Origin: Bdellovibrionales bacterium
GTDB taxonomy: Bacteria; Pseudomonadota; Alphaproteobacteria; UBA9219
Assembly: GCA_041662785.1 (NCBI GenBank)
Contig: JBAZRW010000001.1
Coordinates: 124,001-188,000, forward strand
Length of the DNA stretch: 64,000 nucleotides
Reading direction: 5' to 3'
The notes below the pieces were generated by a model, which saw only the letters and a list, made by a program, of their open reading frames with translations, had not been told where the DNA came from and ran no database searches. Positions 1-6,210 of the stretch are shown here, piece after piece. The translations under genes were made by a program, and so were the position numbers. Numbering within the stretch: the stretch's first letter is position 1; each line of letters opens with the position of its first letter.

Positions 1-2
1 GC

Positions 3-128
3 GCCGCTATTCCCGATCATCAGGCGCTAGACTTCGCGTTCGAATCCTTAAGCGCGGCTGCGGCTGCCATGGGCTCGCCCACCGAGGAAAAGACCGCGCC
101 TTCCGCTTGGTCGAATGTCGCCGCATAA
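3..128 (+). CDS. C-terminal fragment of an unidentified protein
   Basis: The frame is open from the window edge to a TAA at 126-128 and encodes about 41 residues ending in AWSNVAA. The tail is Ala-rich (FESLSAAAAAMG) and coding-like in composition. The next gene starts 43 bases downstream on the same strand, so this may be the preceding gene of the same run. The visible part carries no recognisable motif, so no function is assigned. It could in principle be a chance open frame, but the other two forward frames look less coding-like. Confidence 0.5.
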   Translation, partial: AAIPDHQALDFAFESLSAAAAAMGSPTEEKTAPSAWSNVAA

Positions 129-171
129 TCGCGCTGACAGCCTAGGCTTTTCTTGCTAGATTAGCCCCATT

Positions 172-1032
172 ATGACCGAAAAAGAGCCCCTTGACCCGAC
201 GATAAACGCGTTTCGCCCCGATCTGGCGGATGCGTCTTTGCGCGCCTATGTTCAGGCAGAAAGCTATGTCGAGCCCGCCTTGCGCCAATGCGTGCGCGGC
301 ATTATCCCCCTTCTACAGGCCCCCGATCCAGACGCCCCACGGATCAGCGAGATTCGCTATGGCGAGTTTTTGGATGTTTTTGAGGAACGCAAGGACGGTT
401 TTGCGTGGGTGCAAAATCGTAATGATCGTATGGTTGGCTATATTCAAAAGGATGGCGTCTTAAGCGAGTCCATCGCGGCCCTTATGAACCGCATCAATGT
501 GTTGCACACGTTTGTTCACGCCAAGCCTGACCCGCGCTCGCCCATCTTGGACCGCTTGACGCTTGGCTCTTACGTTTCTCTGGCCGGCGAAGAGGGCGAG
601 TTTTACCCCCTAGCCAGCGGCGGCTATGTCTTCAAAGGCCACGTTGTCCCGACTGATGAGGTTTTTTGCGCCGACTTTGTTTTTACGGCAGGCCAGCTTC
701 TCGGCCGCCCCTTTCTGGCGGGCGGCCGCACGCCCTTAGGGATCGATGCCGAGGGTCTTGTCCAACTCGCCTTGGATCTGGGGGGAATCGATGCCCCGCG
801 CACCAATGCCCAGCTAAAAGCCCTTTTCGGCCATCCCCTACCTTGTCACTGGCGAGATATTGTGTGGAAGCGCGGCGATCTTGTCTTTTTTGAGAACGCC
901 GCGCATGTCGGCCTGATGACCAGCCCCGACCATATTATCACCGCCGATCCCCTCGTCCGGCAGGTAACTGTTGAGCCTTTGGAGAACCTGACAGACCGAG
1001 GCTATCGCATCGTCGCGGCAGGGCATCCGTGA
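172..1032 (+). CDS. NlpC/P60-fold (C40) protein with SH3-like domains, catalytic Cys replaced by Ala
   Basis: 286 residues. Residues of about 30-150 look like two SH3b-type domains (for example YGEFLDVFEERKDGFAWVQ). From about residue 170 the protein follows the NlpC/P60 fold that cleaves gamma-D-Glu-diamino acid bonds in peptidoglycan peptides. In that family the active site reads GIDCSGLVQ. Here it reads GIDAEGLVQ, with Ala193 (codon at 748-750) where the nucleophilic Cys should be. The usual Trp-Gly-Gly before it is AGG. The His of the second motif (AAHVGLM) is kept. The protein is therefore probably not a peptidase and may act as a cell-wall binding protein. No signal peptide is visible. 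It overlaps rlmJ by 4 bases (GTGA), suggesting translational coupling. Confidence 0.85.
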   Translation: MTEKEPLDPTINAFRPDLADASLRAYVQAESYVEPALRQCVRGIIPLLQAPDPDAPRISEIRYGEFLDVFEERKDGFAWVQNRNDRMVGYIQKDGVLSESIAALMNRINVLHTFVHAKPDPRSPILDRLTLGSYVSLAGEEGEFYPLASGGYVFKGHVVPTDEVFCADFVFTAGQLLGRPFLAGGRTPLGIDAEGLVQLALDLGGIDAPRTNAQLKALFGHPLPCHWRDIVWKRGDLVFFENAAHVGLMTSPDHIITADPLVRQVTVEPLENLTDRGYRIVAAGHP

Positions 1033-1865
1033 ATTACCGCCACGCCTATCACGCGGGCAATGTCTGCGATGTCGTCAAGCATGCAACGCTGGCGCTCATC
1101 CTCCTTCACCTTCAAAAAAAAGATAAAGGCTTTACCGTCTTGGATACGCACGCGGGCTGCGGGCAGTATGACCTGACTGATCCTTGCGCCCTGAAAACAG
1201 GCGAGGCCGAGTCAGGCGTCCAAAAGATTTGGGCAGGGAGCGCGGCGGCAACGCCAGAGCTTGCCCCCTATCTTCAGGTTCTACGCGGCCTTAATCCCGA
1301 CGGGGCGCTGCGCCACTATCCGGGCTCACCCGCCTTGGCGCGGCACATGATGCGCCCGCAAGACACGCTGATCGCGTGCGAGCTTCACCCCGATGATGCC
1401 AGCCTTCTACGCCGCCACTTCCACGGCGATAAGCAAACGCAGGTTCATCATCGCGATGGGTACGGCGCACCCAAGGCGTTCCTGCCCGCCCTTAAAGAAC
1501 GCAGTTTAATCCTGATCGATCCGCCCTTTGAACAGCCGGATGAGTTCAACGCGCTGGCACAGGCGGCAGCGGCAATCCATGCGACGCTCCCGCAAGCCAT
1601 CGTCGCGCTTTGGTATCCGATTAAGGAGCGACCAACCATCTGGCGCTTTCACGAGGCATTGATTGCGGCGGGACTGCCCAAGCTTCTGGCCGCCGAGTTT
1701 ATCTTTCACCCCGAAACGCGGCATGATCGCCTCAACGGTTCAGGCTTTGTTATCGTGAATCCCCCGTGGATGATCGAAGCGCAACTGGCCGCCCTTTTCC
1801 CCACCCTTCACGCCCTGCTTGAAACCGAAGAGCAAGGGAGCGTGGTACGGATGCTGGGGGCGTAG
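1029..1865 (+). CDS. rlmJ: 23S rRNA (adenine-2030 N6)-methyltransferase RlmJ
   Basis: 278 residues, close to the 280 of the E. coli enzyme, which methylates A2030 of 23S rRNA using SAM. The N-terminus MNYRHAYHAGNVCDVVKH is the family signature. The SAM-binding motif is LDTHAGCGQYDL (about residue 38 on). The catalytic DPPF motif begins at Asp164 in LIDPPFEQPDEF. The start is GTG at 1029, inside the stop of the upstream NlpC/P60-like gene (4-base overlap), so the two are probably translated together. E. coli rlmJ is also linked to use of external DNA as a carbon source, but nothing here bears on that. Confidence 0.95.
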   Translation: MNYRHAYHAGNVCDVVKHATLALILLHLQKKDKGFTVLDTHAGCGQYDLTDPCALKTGEAESGVQKIWAGSAAATPELAPYLQVLRGLNPDGALRHYPGSPALARHMMRPQDTLIACELHPDDASLLRRHFHGDKQTQVHHRDGYGAPKAFLPALKERSLILIDPPFEQPDEFNALAQAAAAIHATLPQAIVALWYPIKERPTIWRFHEALIAAGLPKLLAAEFIFHPETRHDRLNGSGFVIVNPPWMIEAQLAALFPTLHALLETEEQGSVVRMLGA

Positions 1866-1883
1866 CTTTCTTTATGGATATTT

Positions 1884-2759
1884 TTATTGGACAAGTTGCC
1901 GTGGCTTACAAATGATCGGCGGAGAGCTTCTTAGGCAGACAGAGTCTGCTTCGTTGTTGAGCGGCATGGAAACAACAGAACCATCCCGCAGCAACCCAAC
2001 CATATTTTTACCCGTTGCCGCACTACGAAGCCCGTAACTATCCTGTTCCAAACGGACAAAAAAGGAGGAGGAAGCAAAAGGCAGCGCTCTTTCTGCGTAC
2101 GTCATGGATTCTTGGTTTAATTTTGCCTTCTTAATGGGAGGCAGACCACTGGACGTCGTCACAGAAGCTTTCGGCTCCCCTGCTCTTTTCTGGGCATCAA
2201 CACTAAGGTTCCGATCATAATAATAGCTGGTGGCTAAATTAGCGGGAAGACCAAAGATAATGGTAGATATAGCGCTGGTGACGATAGCCGCTTTAATGGC
2301 CGCTTTCAAAGCCGTGTTCTCCGCCGCCTTGAAAGCGTGTCTTATGGCCTCATCCAGTTTTTCAATCACGGCCTTCTCGATGGTGACCGCGATACTTTCG
2401 GTTCGCGCCTCAATTTTGTTCGATGAAGCTTCGATTTTTGCCGCCGCCGCATTGATGAGTGATAGGGTGTTTTCAATGCGAGCATTGCTTTGTTCGATAT
2501 TTGTCAGCTTTTGTGTGTGCTCAATGAAATCACGACGACCCTTCTCAGCAAGACTTTCCGCCTTAGCAAGAAAGCCTATGACAAACTCTGACTGTTCCAA
2601 AAGACCTATAGCCTGAGCAGGAGATAATTTAAGAGCCAGAACTCTTCGCTCAAAAAGAACGATGGCAACCATTGGCGTTAAATCATTCTTTGGTCGCTCG
2701 TGAAAAAAGAGCTCATGCGATTTCGACAAAACGTGTGCCCAAGTAACACTTTCTTCCAT
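1884..2759 (-). CDS. Unknown coiled-coil protein with one membrane segment
   Basis: 291 residues, family not recognised. Residues of about 65-150 are heptad-rich and Ala/Glu/Lys-rich with many Ile-Glu steps (IEQSNARIENTL, KIEASSNKIEART), so a coiled coil is likely. A hydrophobic stretch follows at about 155-178 (AAIVTSAISTIIFGLPANLA). The rest is a polar C-terminal domain of about 110 residues. A GGGGGA ribosome-binding site precedes the ATG. It lies 43 bases behind another unknown gene on the same strand (2803-3300), probably in one transcript, and converges on rlmJ with an 18-base gap. Base composition is more AT-rich than rlmJ and rlmE, which suggests acquired DNA. Function unknown. Confidence 0.75.
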   Translation of the reverse strand: MEESVTWAHVLSKSHELFFHERPKNDLTPMVAIVLFERRVLALKLSPAQAIGLLEQSEFVIGFLAKAESLAEKGRRDFIEHTQKLTNIEQSNARIENTLSLINAAAAKIEASSNKIEARTESIAVTIEKAVIEKLDEAIRHAFKAAENTALKAAIKAAIVTSAISTIIFGLPANLATSYYYDRNLSVDAQKRAGEPKASVTTSSGLPPIKKAKLNQESMTYAERALPFASSSFFVRLEQDSYGLRSAATGKNMVGLLRDGSVVSMPLNNEADSVCLRSSPPIICKPRQLVQ

Positions 2760-2802
2760 AAATCCCCCGTTCTAAATATAAGAACAGGATATATCATTCT
2801 GA

Positions 2803-3300
2803 TTATGAAATGTTTAATTCTTTGGGTTTTAATGATGTGTTTTTTGTTCCTGTTGGCTTTTTTTCAATTTCAATAAGCGCCTTATCTATAAGGCCGGACA
2901 TTTTTTCCCTCAGTATTGCAACAGATTGCTGATCTGCCTCACGGATACCCAAACACAATTTCTCAGCCAGACTTGGAGGTTCACCCTCAGGTTTACACAC
3001 TGAAATTTCAGTATGCGCGGACGGTGTTTTTTTTGCACTGTGATTTCCCTGAATCTTAAGAAGGGTTTTGTCAATTAAGTTATTCATTTCAGCTTCCATC
3101 TGCAAAACAGACTGCTGATCAACTGTACGCAGACCCGCGCATAATTCGGCTGTCCATAGATTACTAAGAGATGGTTGCGTGATTTCCGGCTGCGCAGGCG
3201 GTGTTCTTTTTGTTACTACTGTTGGCATGGCGACCCCCATAGCCACGATCTCATAAACACTCTGCTGTGGAGATATATCGTGGTAAGAGATCACTAACAT
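2803..3300 (-). CDS. Unknown small protein with an internal tandem repeat
   Basis: 165 residues from the ATG at 3300, chosen because AAAGGA lies 8 bases upstream. An in-frame ATG at 3345 would add 15 residues but has no good ribosome-binding site. Two similar helical units are visible at residues of about 48-84 and 111-147. Both share a DQQSV core followed by an acidic amphipathic helix ending in LIDK(T/A)L. A third QQSV lies at residues 12-15. No signal peptide, membrane segment or enzyme motif is seen. It is the first gene of a pair with the coiled-coil membrane protein downstream. The DNA is strongly AT-rich compared with neighbours. Function unknown. Confidence 0.7.
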   Translation of the reverse strand: MLVISYHDISPQQSVYEIVAMGVAMPTVVTKRTPPAQPEITQPSLSNLWTAELCAGLRTVDQQSVLQMEAEMNNLIDKTLLKIQGNHSAKKTPSAHTEISVCKPEGEPPSLAEKLCLGIREADQQSVAILREKMSGLIDKALIEIEKKPTGTKNTSLKPKELNIS

Positions 3301-3431
3301 TTTATGGGTCCTTTTGCAAAAAAATAAATGTTTTCTTATGGCCATATCCCACTCAGTATAATTATAAATTATTGATACCCCATTAACTGTTATGGTTAAA
3401 ATTAAGATGAGATTCCTTTAGTTTCTTTGCG

Positions 3432-4124
3432 CTACCCCTTAAATCCCATGGCGACGATAAAGGATTCGGATGAGTCCTGACGGCTAGAGGCGGGTTTAGC
3501 GTGGCGAACTTTAGTGAAATTCTTTTTCAGCATATCCAGCAGCGATTTTTCCGCGCCGCCTTGGAAGTATTTGCACACAAAAACCCCGTTCGGGGCCAGA
3601 ACCTCTACAGCGAAATGCGCAGCGTTTTCGGCCAACCCCATGATGCGGATATGATCGGTGGCGGTATGCCCCGTGGTCGAAGGAGCCATATCGCTGAGCA
3701 CCAGATTGGCCTTACCGCCTAAAAGCTCTTTTAATTTCTCAGGCGCATCATCGGCCAGAAAATCCATATGCAGGATTTCCGCGCCGCCGATGGGGTCCAT
3801 CTCTTGAATATCCAGCGCGATAAGCTTACCCTTCGCGCCGATCCTTTTCACCACGACCTGCGACCAACCGCCCGGCGCCGCGCCCAGATCAATGACCCGC
3901 TGGCCTGATTTGATAAAGTGAAACTGCTCATCCAGCTGTAAAACCTTGAACGCCGCGCGTGAGCGATAGCCCATGTCCTTGGCCGCCGCGACATAAGGAT
4001 CGTTCAATTGCCGCTTAAGCCACTGCGCGGAGGAATTGCTGCGTTTCTTGGCGGTCTTCACGCGCACGGCCTCACGCCTTTTTGAGGCCAGCCCGCCCGT
4101 TCCCGTTTTTTTCGTCGTCACCAT
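3432..4124 (-). CDS. rlmE: 23S rRNA (uridine-2552 2'-O)-methyltransferase RlmE/FtsJ
   Basis: 230 residues. RlmE methylates U2552 of 23S rRNA late in 50S subunit assembly. The SAM-binding motif DLGAAPGGWSQV is clear. The Lys-Asp-Lys-Glu catalytic tetrad of the family can be followed in RAAFKVLQL, LSDMAPSTTGH, FVCKYFQGG and SSESFIVAMG. The first 30 or so residues are basic (KKTGTGGLASKRREAVRVKTAKKR) and longer than in E. coli (209 aa), as in many alphaproteobacterial members. It is transcribed leftward toward the unknown two-gene cassette and is divergent from the glycine-zipper lipoprotein. Confidence 0.95.
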   Translation of the reverse strand: MVTTKKTGTGGLASKRREAVRVKTAKKRSNSSAQWLKRQLNDPYVAAAKDMGYRSRAAFKVLQLDEQFHFIKSGQRVIDLGAAPGGWSQVVVKRIGAKGKLIALDIQEMDPIGGAEILHMDFLADDAPEKLKELLGGKANLVLSDMAPSTTGHTATDHIRIMGLAENAAHFAVEVLAPNGVFVCKYFQGGAEKSLLDMLKKNFTKVRHAKPASSRQDSSESFIVAMGFKG

Positions 4125-4287
4125 GTCTTCCGCGCTTTCTATTCTTTGGTTCTTCTTTTACGGCCTTTTCAGCCAATGATCCTATAGGAAAACAACACCT
4201 CTGGCCAATCGTGCGTTTTTACGCTACGATCCCGTCCGTTCTAAAGCGAAATTCACACCCCAACCCCTTAAGATGCAGGAGTCTTTT

Positions 4288-4680
4288 ATGGTTACCAGAA
4301 AAACGCTTTCTCTCGCTTCCACCTTGTGCGCGGTCTCTGTCCTTCTGGCAGGTTGCGCCACAACTTATACCCCCGTTGTCGATACCAAAGGCATCGATGC
4401 CGTGAAGTATCAGCAAGATCTCGGCGAATGCCGCGCTCTATCCGACCAAGTCGATGCCGCTGAAAATGGCGCGACGGACGCTTTGATCGGCGCAGGTGTT
4501 GGCGCGGCAGCGGGCGCGGCGCTTGGCGCCATCAGCGGTAATGCAGGCATGGGGGCAGCTACGGGCGCAACGATTGGCGCTTTTGGCGGCGGCGGGGCAG
4601 GAACGATGAGTTCGCTCGACCGCAAGAAAAACATCATGAACAACTGCCTGAAAGGCCGTGGCTATAAGGTTTTGGGCTAA
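4288..4680 (+). CDS. Glycine-zipper outer-membrane lipoprotein
   Basis: 130 residues from the ATG at 4288, preceded by CAGGAG 6 bases upstream. An ATG at 4273 is in frame but lies inside that site. A lipoprotein signal is clear: positive N-terminus (MVTRK), hydrophobic core, and lipobox LAGC with Cys23. Residues of about 60-105 form a glycine-zipper segment with repeated GxxxG/GxxxA steps (IGAGVGAAAGAALG, GAATGATIGAFGGG), typical of small envelope proteins that pack in the outer membrane. The C-terminus NCLKGRGYKVLG is a common ending in this group. A structural envelope role is inferred. No partner gene is adjacent. Confidence 0.85.
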   Translation: MVTRKTLSLASTLCAVSVLLAGCATTYTPVVDTKGIDAVKYQQDLGECRALSDQVDAAENGATDALIGAGVGAAAGAALGAISGNAGMGAATGATIGAFGGGGAGTMSSLDRKKNIMNNCLKGRGYKVLG

Positions 4681-4723
4681 AAAACGCCAAAAACAACTAC
4701 ACAAAGCCAAACGGGTGTGTTAG

Positions 4724-4868
4724 AGCCTTTTTTCACTCTCGCTATGGCACAGGATTTTTAGTTGTTTTCGAGAACCGCATCGCAAGTGTACAAATGAGTA
4801 CACGCGAAGCGGAAGCGTAGAAAACAGATAAAAAGCCAAAGCCAGAGTAGAGGGTGAAAACAGGCGCT
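4724..4868. repeat. Long imperfect inverted repeat able to form one extended hairpin
   Basis: The arm at 4724-4769 (AGCCTTTTTTCACTCTCGCT at its outer end) is matched in reverse complement by 4820-4868 (ending GGGTGAAAACAGGCGCT), with small bulges. Pairing continues inward through CCGCATCGCA/CGCGAAGCGG and a perfect GTGTAC/GTACAC stem closing on a 6-base loop near 4793-4798. About 145 bases can thus fold into one stem. It lies 27 bases before tRNA-Gln and just after a lipoprotein gene. It may be a structured non-coding RNA, a palindromic mobile element, or a processing signal for the tRNA transcript. Confidence 0.7.
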
Positions 4869-4895
4869 TAGGAAACGCGCCTGAACAAGTCTGCT

Positions 4896-4969
4896 TGGGA
4901 GATCGTCTAGCGGTAGGACAATAGACTCTGACTCTGTTTACCTAGGTTCGAATCCTAGTCTCCCAGCCA
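4896..4969 (+). tRNA. tRNA-Gln (anticodon CUG)
   Basis: A full cloverleaf can be drawn. The acceptor stem TGGGAGA pairs with TCTCCCA. The D-arm includes the TAGCGGTA loop. The anticodon stem ATAGA/TCTGT encloses the loop CTCTGAC, with anticodon CTG at 4928-4930. The T-arm is CTAGG-TTCGAAT-CCTAG. The discriminator G is at 4966 and the encoded CCA at 4967-4969. It reads CAG codons. A terminator follows at 4981. The 3' end of this tRNA is repeated 186 bases downstream. Confidence 0.95.
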
Positions 4970-4980
4970 ATAAACAAAAG

Positions 4981-5002
4981 GCCGCCCATAGGGCGGCTTT
5001 TT
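4981..5002 (+). terminator. Intrinsic terminator of tRNA-Gln
   Basis: The stem GCCGCCC/GGGCGGC with a 3-base ATA loop is followed by TTTTT, 11 bases after the tRNA CCA end. Confidence 0.9.
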
Positions 5003-5136
5003 GCTTGTTAATTGAGAATATGCATTCGAACCGACAACTAGGTTCGACAACAAGGCATTCAACAACGCGAGGCGGAATAACGCCGAGCGGAAAAATTATT
5101 AAGTATGCCGAAGGCGCGATGGAGCACAGCGACATC

Positions 5137-5156
5137 AATCCTAGTCTCCCAGCCAA
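5137..5156 (+). repeat. Exact 20-bp copy of the tRNA-Gln 3' end
   Basis: AATCCTAGTCTCCCAGCCAA is identical to 4951-4970, covering the 3' T-arm, acceptor strand, CCA and one base beyond. No complete second tRNA precedes it. A shorter match to the T-arm (CTAGGTTCGA) lies at 5038-5047. This is the pattern left by integration at a tRNA 3' end (att repeats) or by partial tRNA duplication. No integrase is nearby. Confidence 0.8.
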
Positions 5157-5159
5157 CAA

Positions 5160-5185
5160 AAAAGCCCCCGTTAGGGGGCTTTTTA
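5160..5185. terminator. Bidirectional terminator downstream of gcrA
   Basis: The stem AGCCCCC/GGGGGCT with a GTTA loop is flanked by an A-run on the left and T-run on the right, so it can stop transcription in both directions. On the minus strand it lies 22 bases past the gcrA stop and ends in TTTTTT. Confidence 0.85.
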
Positions 5186-5206
5186 CTGCGAAGGGAAAAG
5201 ACTGGT

Positions 5207-5779
5207 TTATTCCTTTTCTTCGGCCTTGGGTTTGCCGCCAAAGCTTACCGCGACGGCATCAGCGCTGGCATTGGCGCGCGATTTACGCGACACAGTTTGA
5301 TAAGCGATGCGGGCGTGATGGGAGCAATAAGGCAAACTCTCTTGCGTCTCACAGCCACAAAAACGGAAGTCAGGCGAACGAGGATCGCCGATAGGCCAAC
5401 GACAGTGACGCTCGCCAGCTTTGGTGACAGGAATGCCCTCGCTACGACGGACGATCTCAATCGGCCTGAGGATAGGATCGGGGATCACCACCGAACGGGC
5501 AGGCGCTTCGGATTGAACGGGTGGCATCGCACGCAAGGAAGCTCGTCGCTTACTGATCTTCGTGATGGAGGCCATCACGACCCCCCTTGTCTTAGAGGTT
5601 GGCTCAACCGTGGCGCGGCCGGAGGCGGCAAGACCCGCCGAAAGCTTCAAGCGATGCGCCTTACCAATAACCGCGTTGCGCGTTACGCTTCCGCCCAGAT
5701 TTTTGGCGATGTCGTTGGCGCTGTAGCCATTGCCCCACATTTGTTTAAGTGTTTGGATTTGTTGATCGGTCCAGACCAT
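5207..5779 (-). CDS. gcrA: GcrA family cell-cycle regulator
   Basis: 190 residues from the ATG at 5779 (MVWTDQQIQTLKQMW), matching the usual GcrA N-terminus. A longer frame upstream is not needed. GcrA is an alphaproteobacterial factor that binds sigma-70 RNA polymerase holoenzyme and stimulates promoters carrying GANTC sites methylated by CcrM. The N-terminal DNA-binding segment is typical (GGSVTRNAVIGKAHRL). The C-terminal sigma-binding part carries the family signature CRWPIGDP...FCGCE...PYCSHHARIAYQ. The variable middle is of normal length (Caulobacter GcrA has 173 aa). It is divergent from the HD gene across the DnaA-box gap and is closed by a strong terminator. Confidence 0.95.
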   Translation of the reverse strand: MVWTDQQIQTLKQMWGNGYSANDIAKNLGGSVTRNAVIGKAHRLKLSAGLAASGRATVEPTSKTRGVVMASITKISKRRASLRAMPPVQSEAPARSVVIPDPILRPIEIVRRSEGIPVTKAGERHCRWPIGDPRSPDFRFCGCETQESLPYCSHHARIAYQTVSRKSRANASADAVAVSFGGKPKAEEKE

Positions 5780-6210
5780 GGCGCGTAAGCTCCCTTGAAA
5801 AAAGTTCAACATTTGGACGGTTGGCGCACTCAAAATCCCGTTTCGATCCCGAAAGCGTGCCGTCAAAGATTAACCAAACCACTTGGCATGAGGCACAAGA
5901 TGTTGTGGCTAACGAGATAGAGACATACCAGATACGCGAAGGCGATTCTAGTCCCATCACGATTTTGTGGATAACCTTTCATTAACGTCTATATATAGTT
6001 TCTTAACCATTTGAAGAAAGCTTACGATTTCGCCTTATGCACATGTGGACAAGGCGCGAAAACAGGCCATGAAAGGAAAAAATTGATTCGCTTATCCACA
6101 ACTTTTTACGTACTCTTCTATCAAGATTTAACAACTTTGCGGATGCCGCCTGCTTTATCTTTCGTTTTTTGAATTTTTTCGCCCCTATCACAATTTAGAG
6201 AAAAGCCATT
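5780..6210. other. AT-rich divergent gap with four DnaA boxes: candidate replication origin
   Basis: 431 bases without a gene between divergent gcrA and the HD gene. DnaA-box matches are TGTGGATAA at 5966-5974 (minus), TTATGCACA at 6035-6043 (plus), TGTGGACAA at 6044-6052 (minus, one mismatch to TTATNCACA) and TTATCCACA at 6092-6100 (plus). Two GATTC sites (5944-5948 and 6085-6089) could be CcrM targets. AT-rich tracts flank the boxes (5975-6020 and 6101-6180), as expected of an unwinding element. This is the organisation of a bacterial oriC. It could also be a DnaA- and CcrM-responsive promoter region for the two flanking genes. Confidence 0.55.
5966..6100. promoter_or_regulatory. Cluster of four DnaA-box matches
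   Basis: Three boxes fit TTATNCACA exactly and one has a single mismatch, in alternating orientation (-,+,-,+) within 135 bases. Two of them abut at 6043/6044. Chance clustering at this density is unlikely, though no calculation was made. Confidence 0.75.

Larger units (their letters stand above)
4681..5206. other. Intergenic stretch with long hairpin, tRNA-Gln, two terminators and a tRNA remnant
   Basis: No protein gene is supported here. In order it holds a long imperfect inverted repeat (4724-4868), tRNA-Gln (4896-4969), a terminator (4981-5002), a small inverted repeat TCGAACC/GGTTCGA (about 5026-5047), a 20-bp copy of the tRNA 3' end (5137-5156), and a bidirectional terminator (5160-5185). 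Open frames across it contain the translated tRNA and are not genes. Confidence 0.8.

Noticed and set aside
5137..5156. A second tRNA-Gln gene
   Set aside because: Only the 3' 20 bases are present. No D-arm or anticodon arm precedes them.
4938..5159. Minus-strand frame ending LAGRLGFEPR
   Set aside because: This ending is the translated antisense of a tRNA 3' end, a common false ORF.
5105..5788. 227-codon plus-strand frame opposite gcrA
   Set aside because: It lies antisense to the clearly conserved gcrA and begins inside the tRNA remnant, with no ribosome-binding site or recognisable protein feature.
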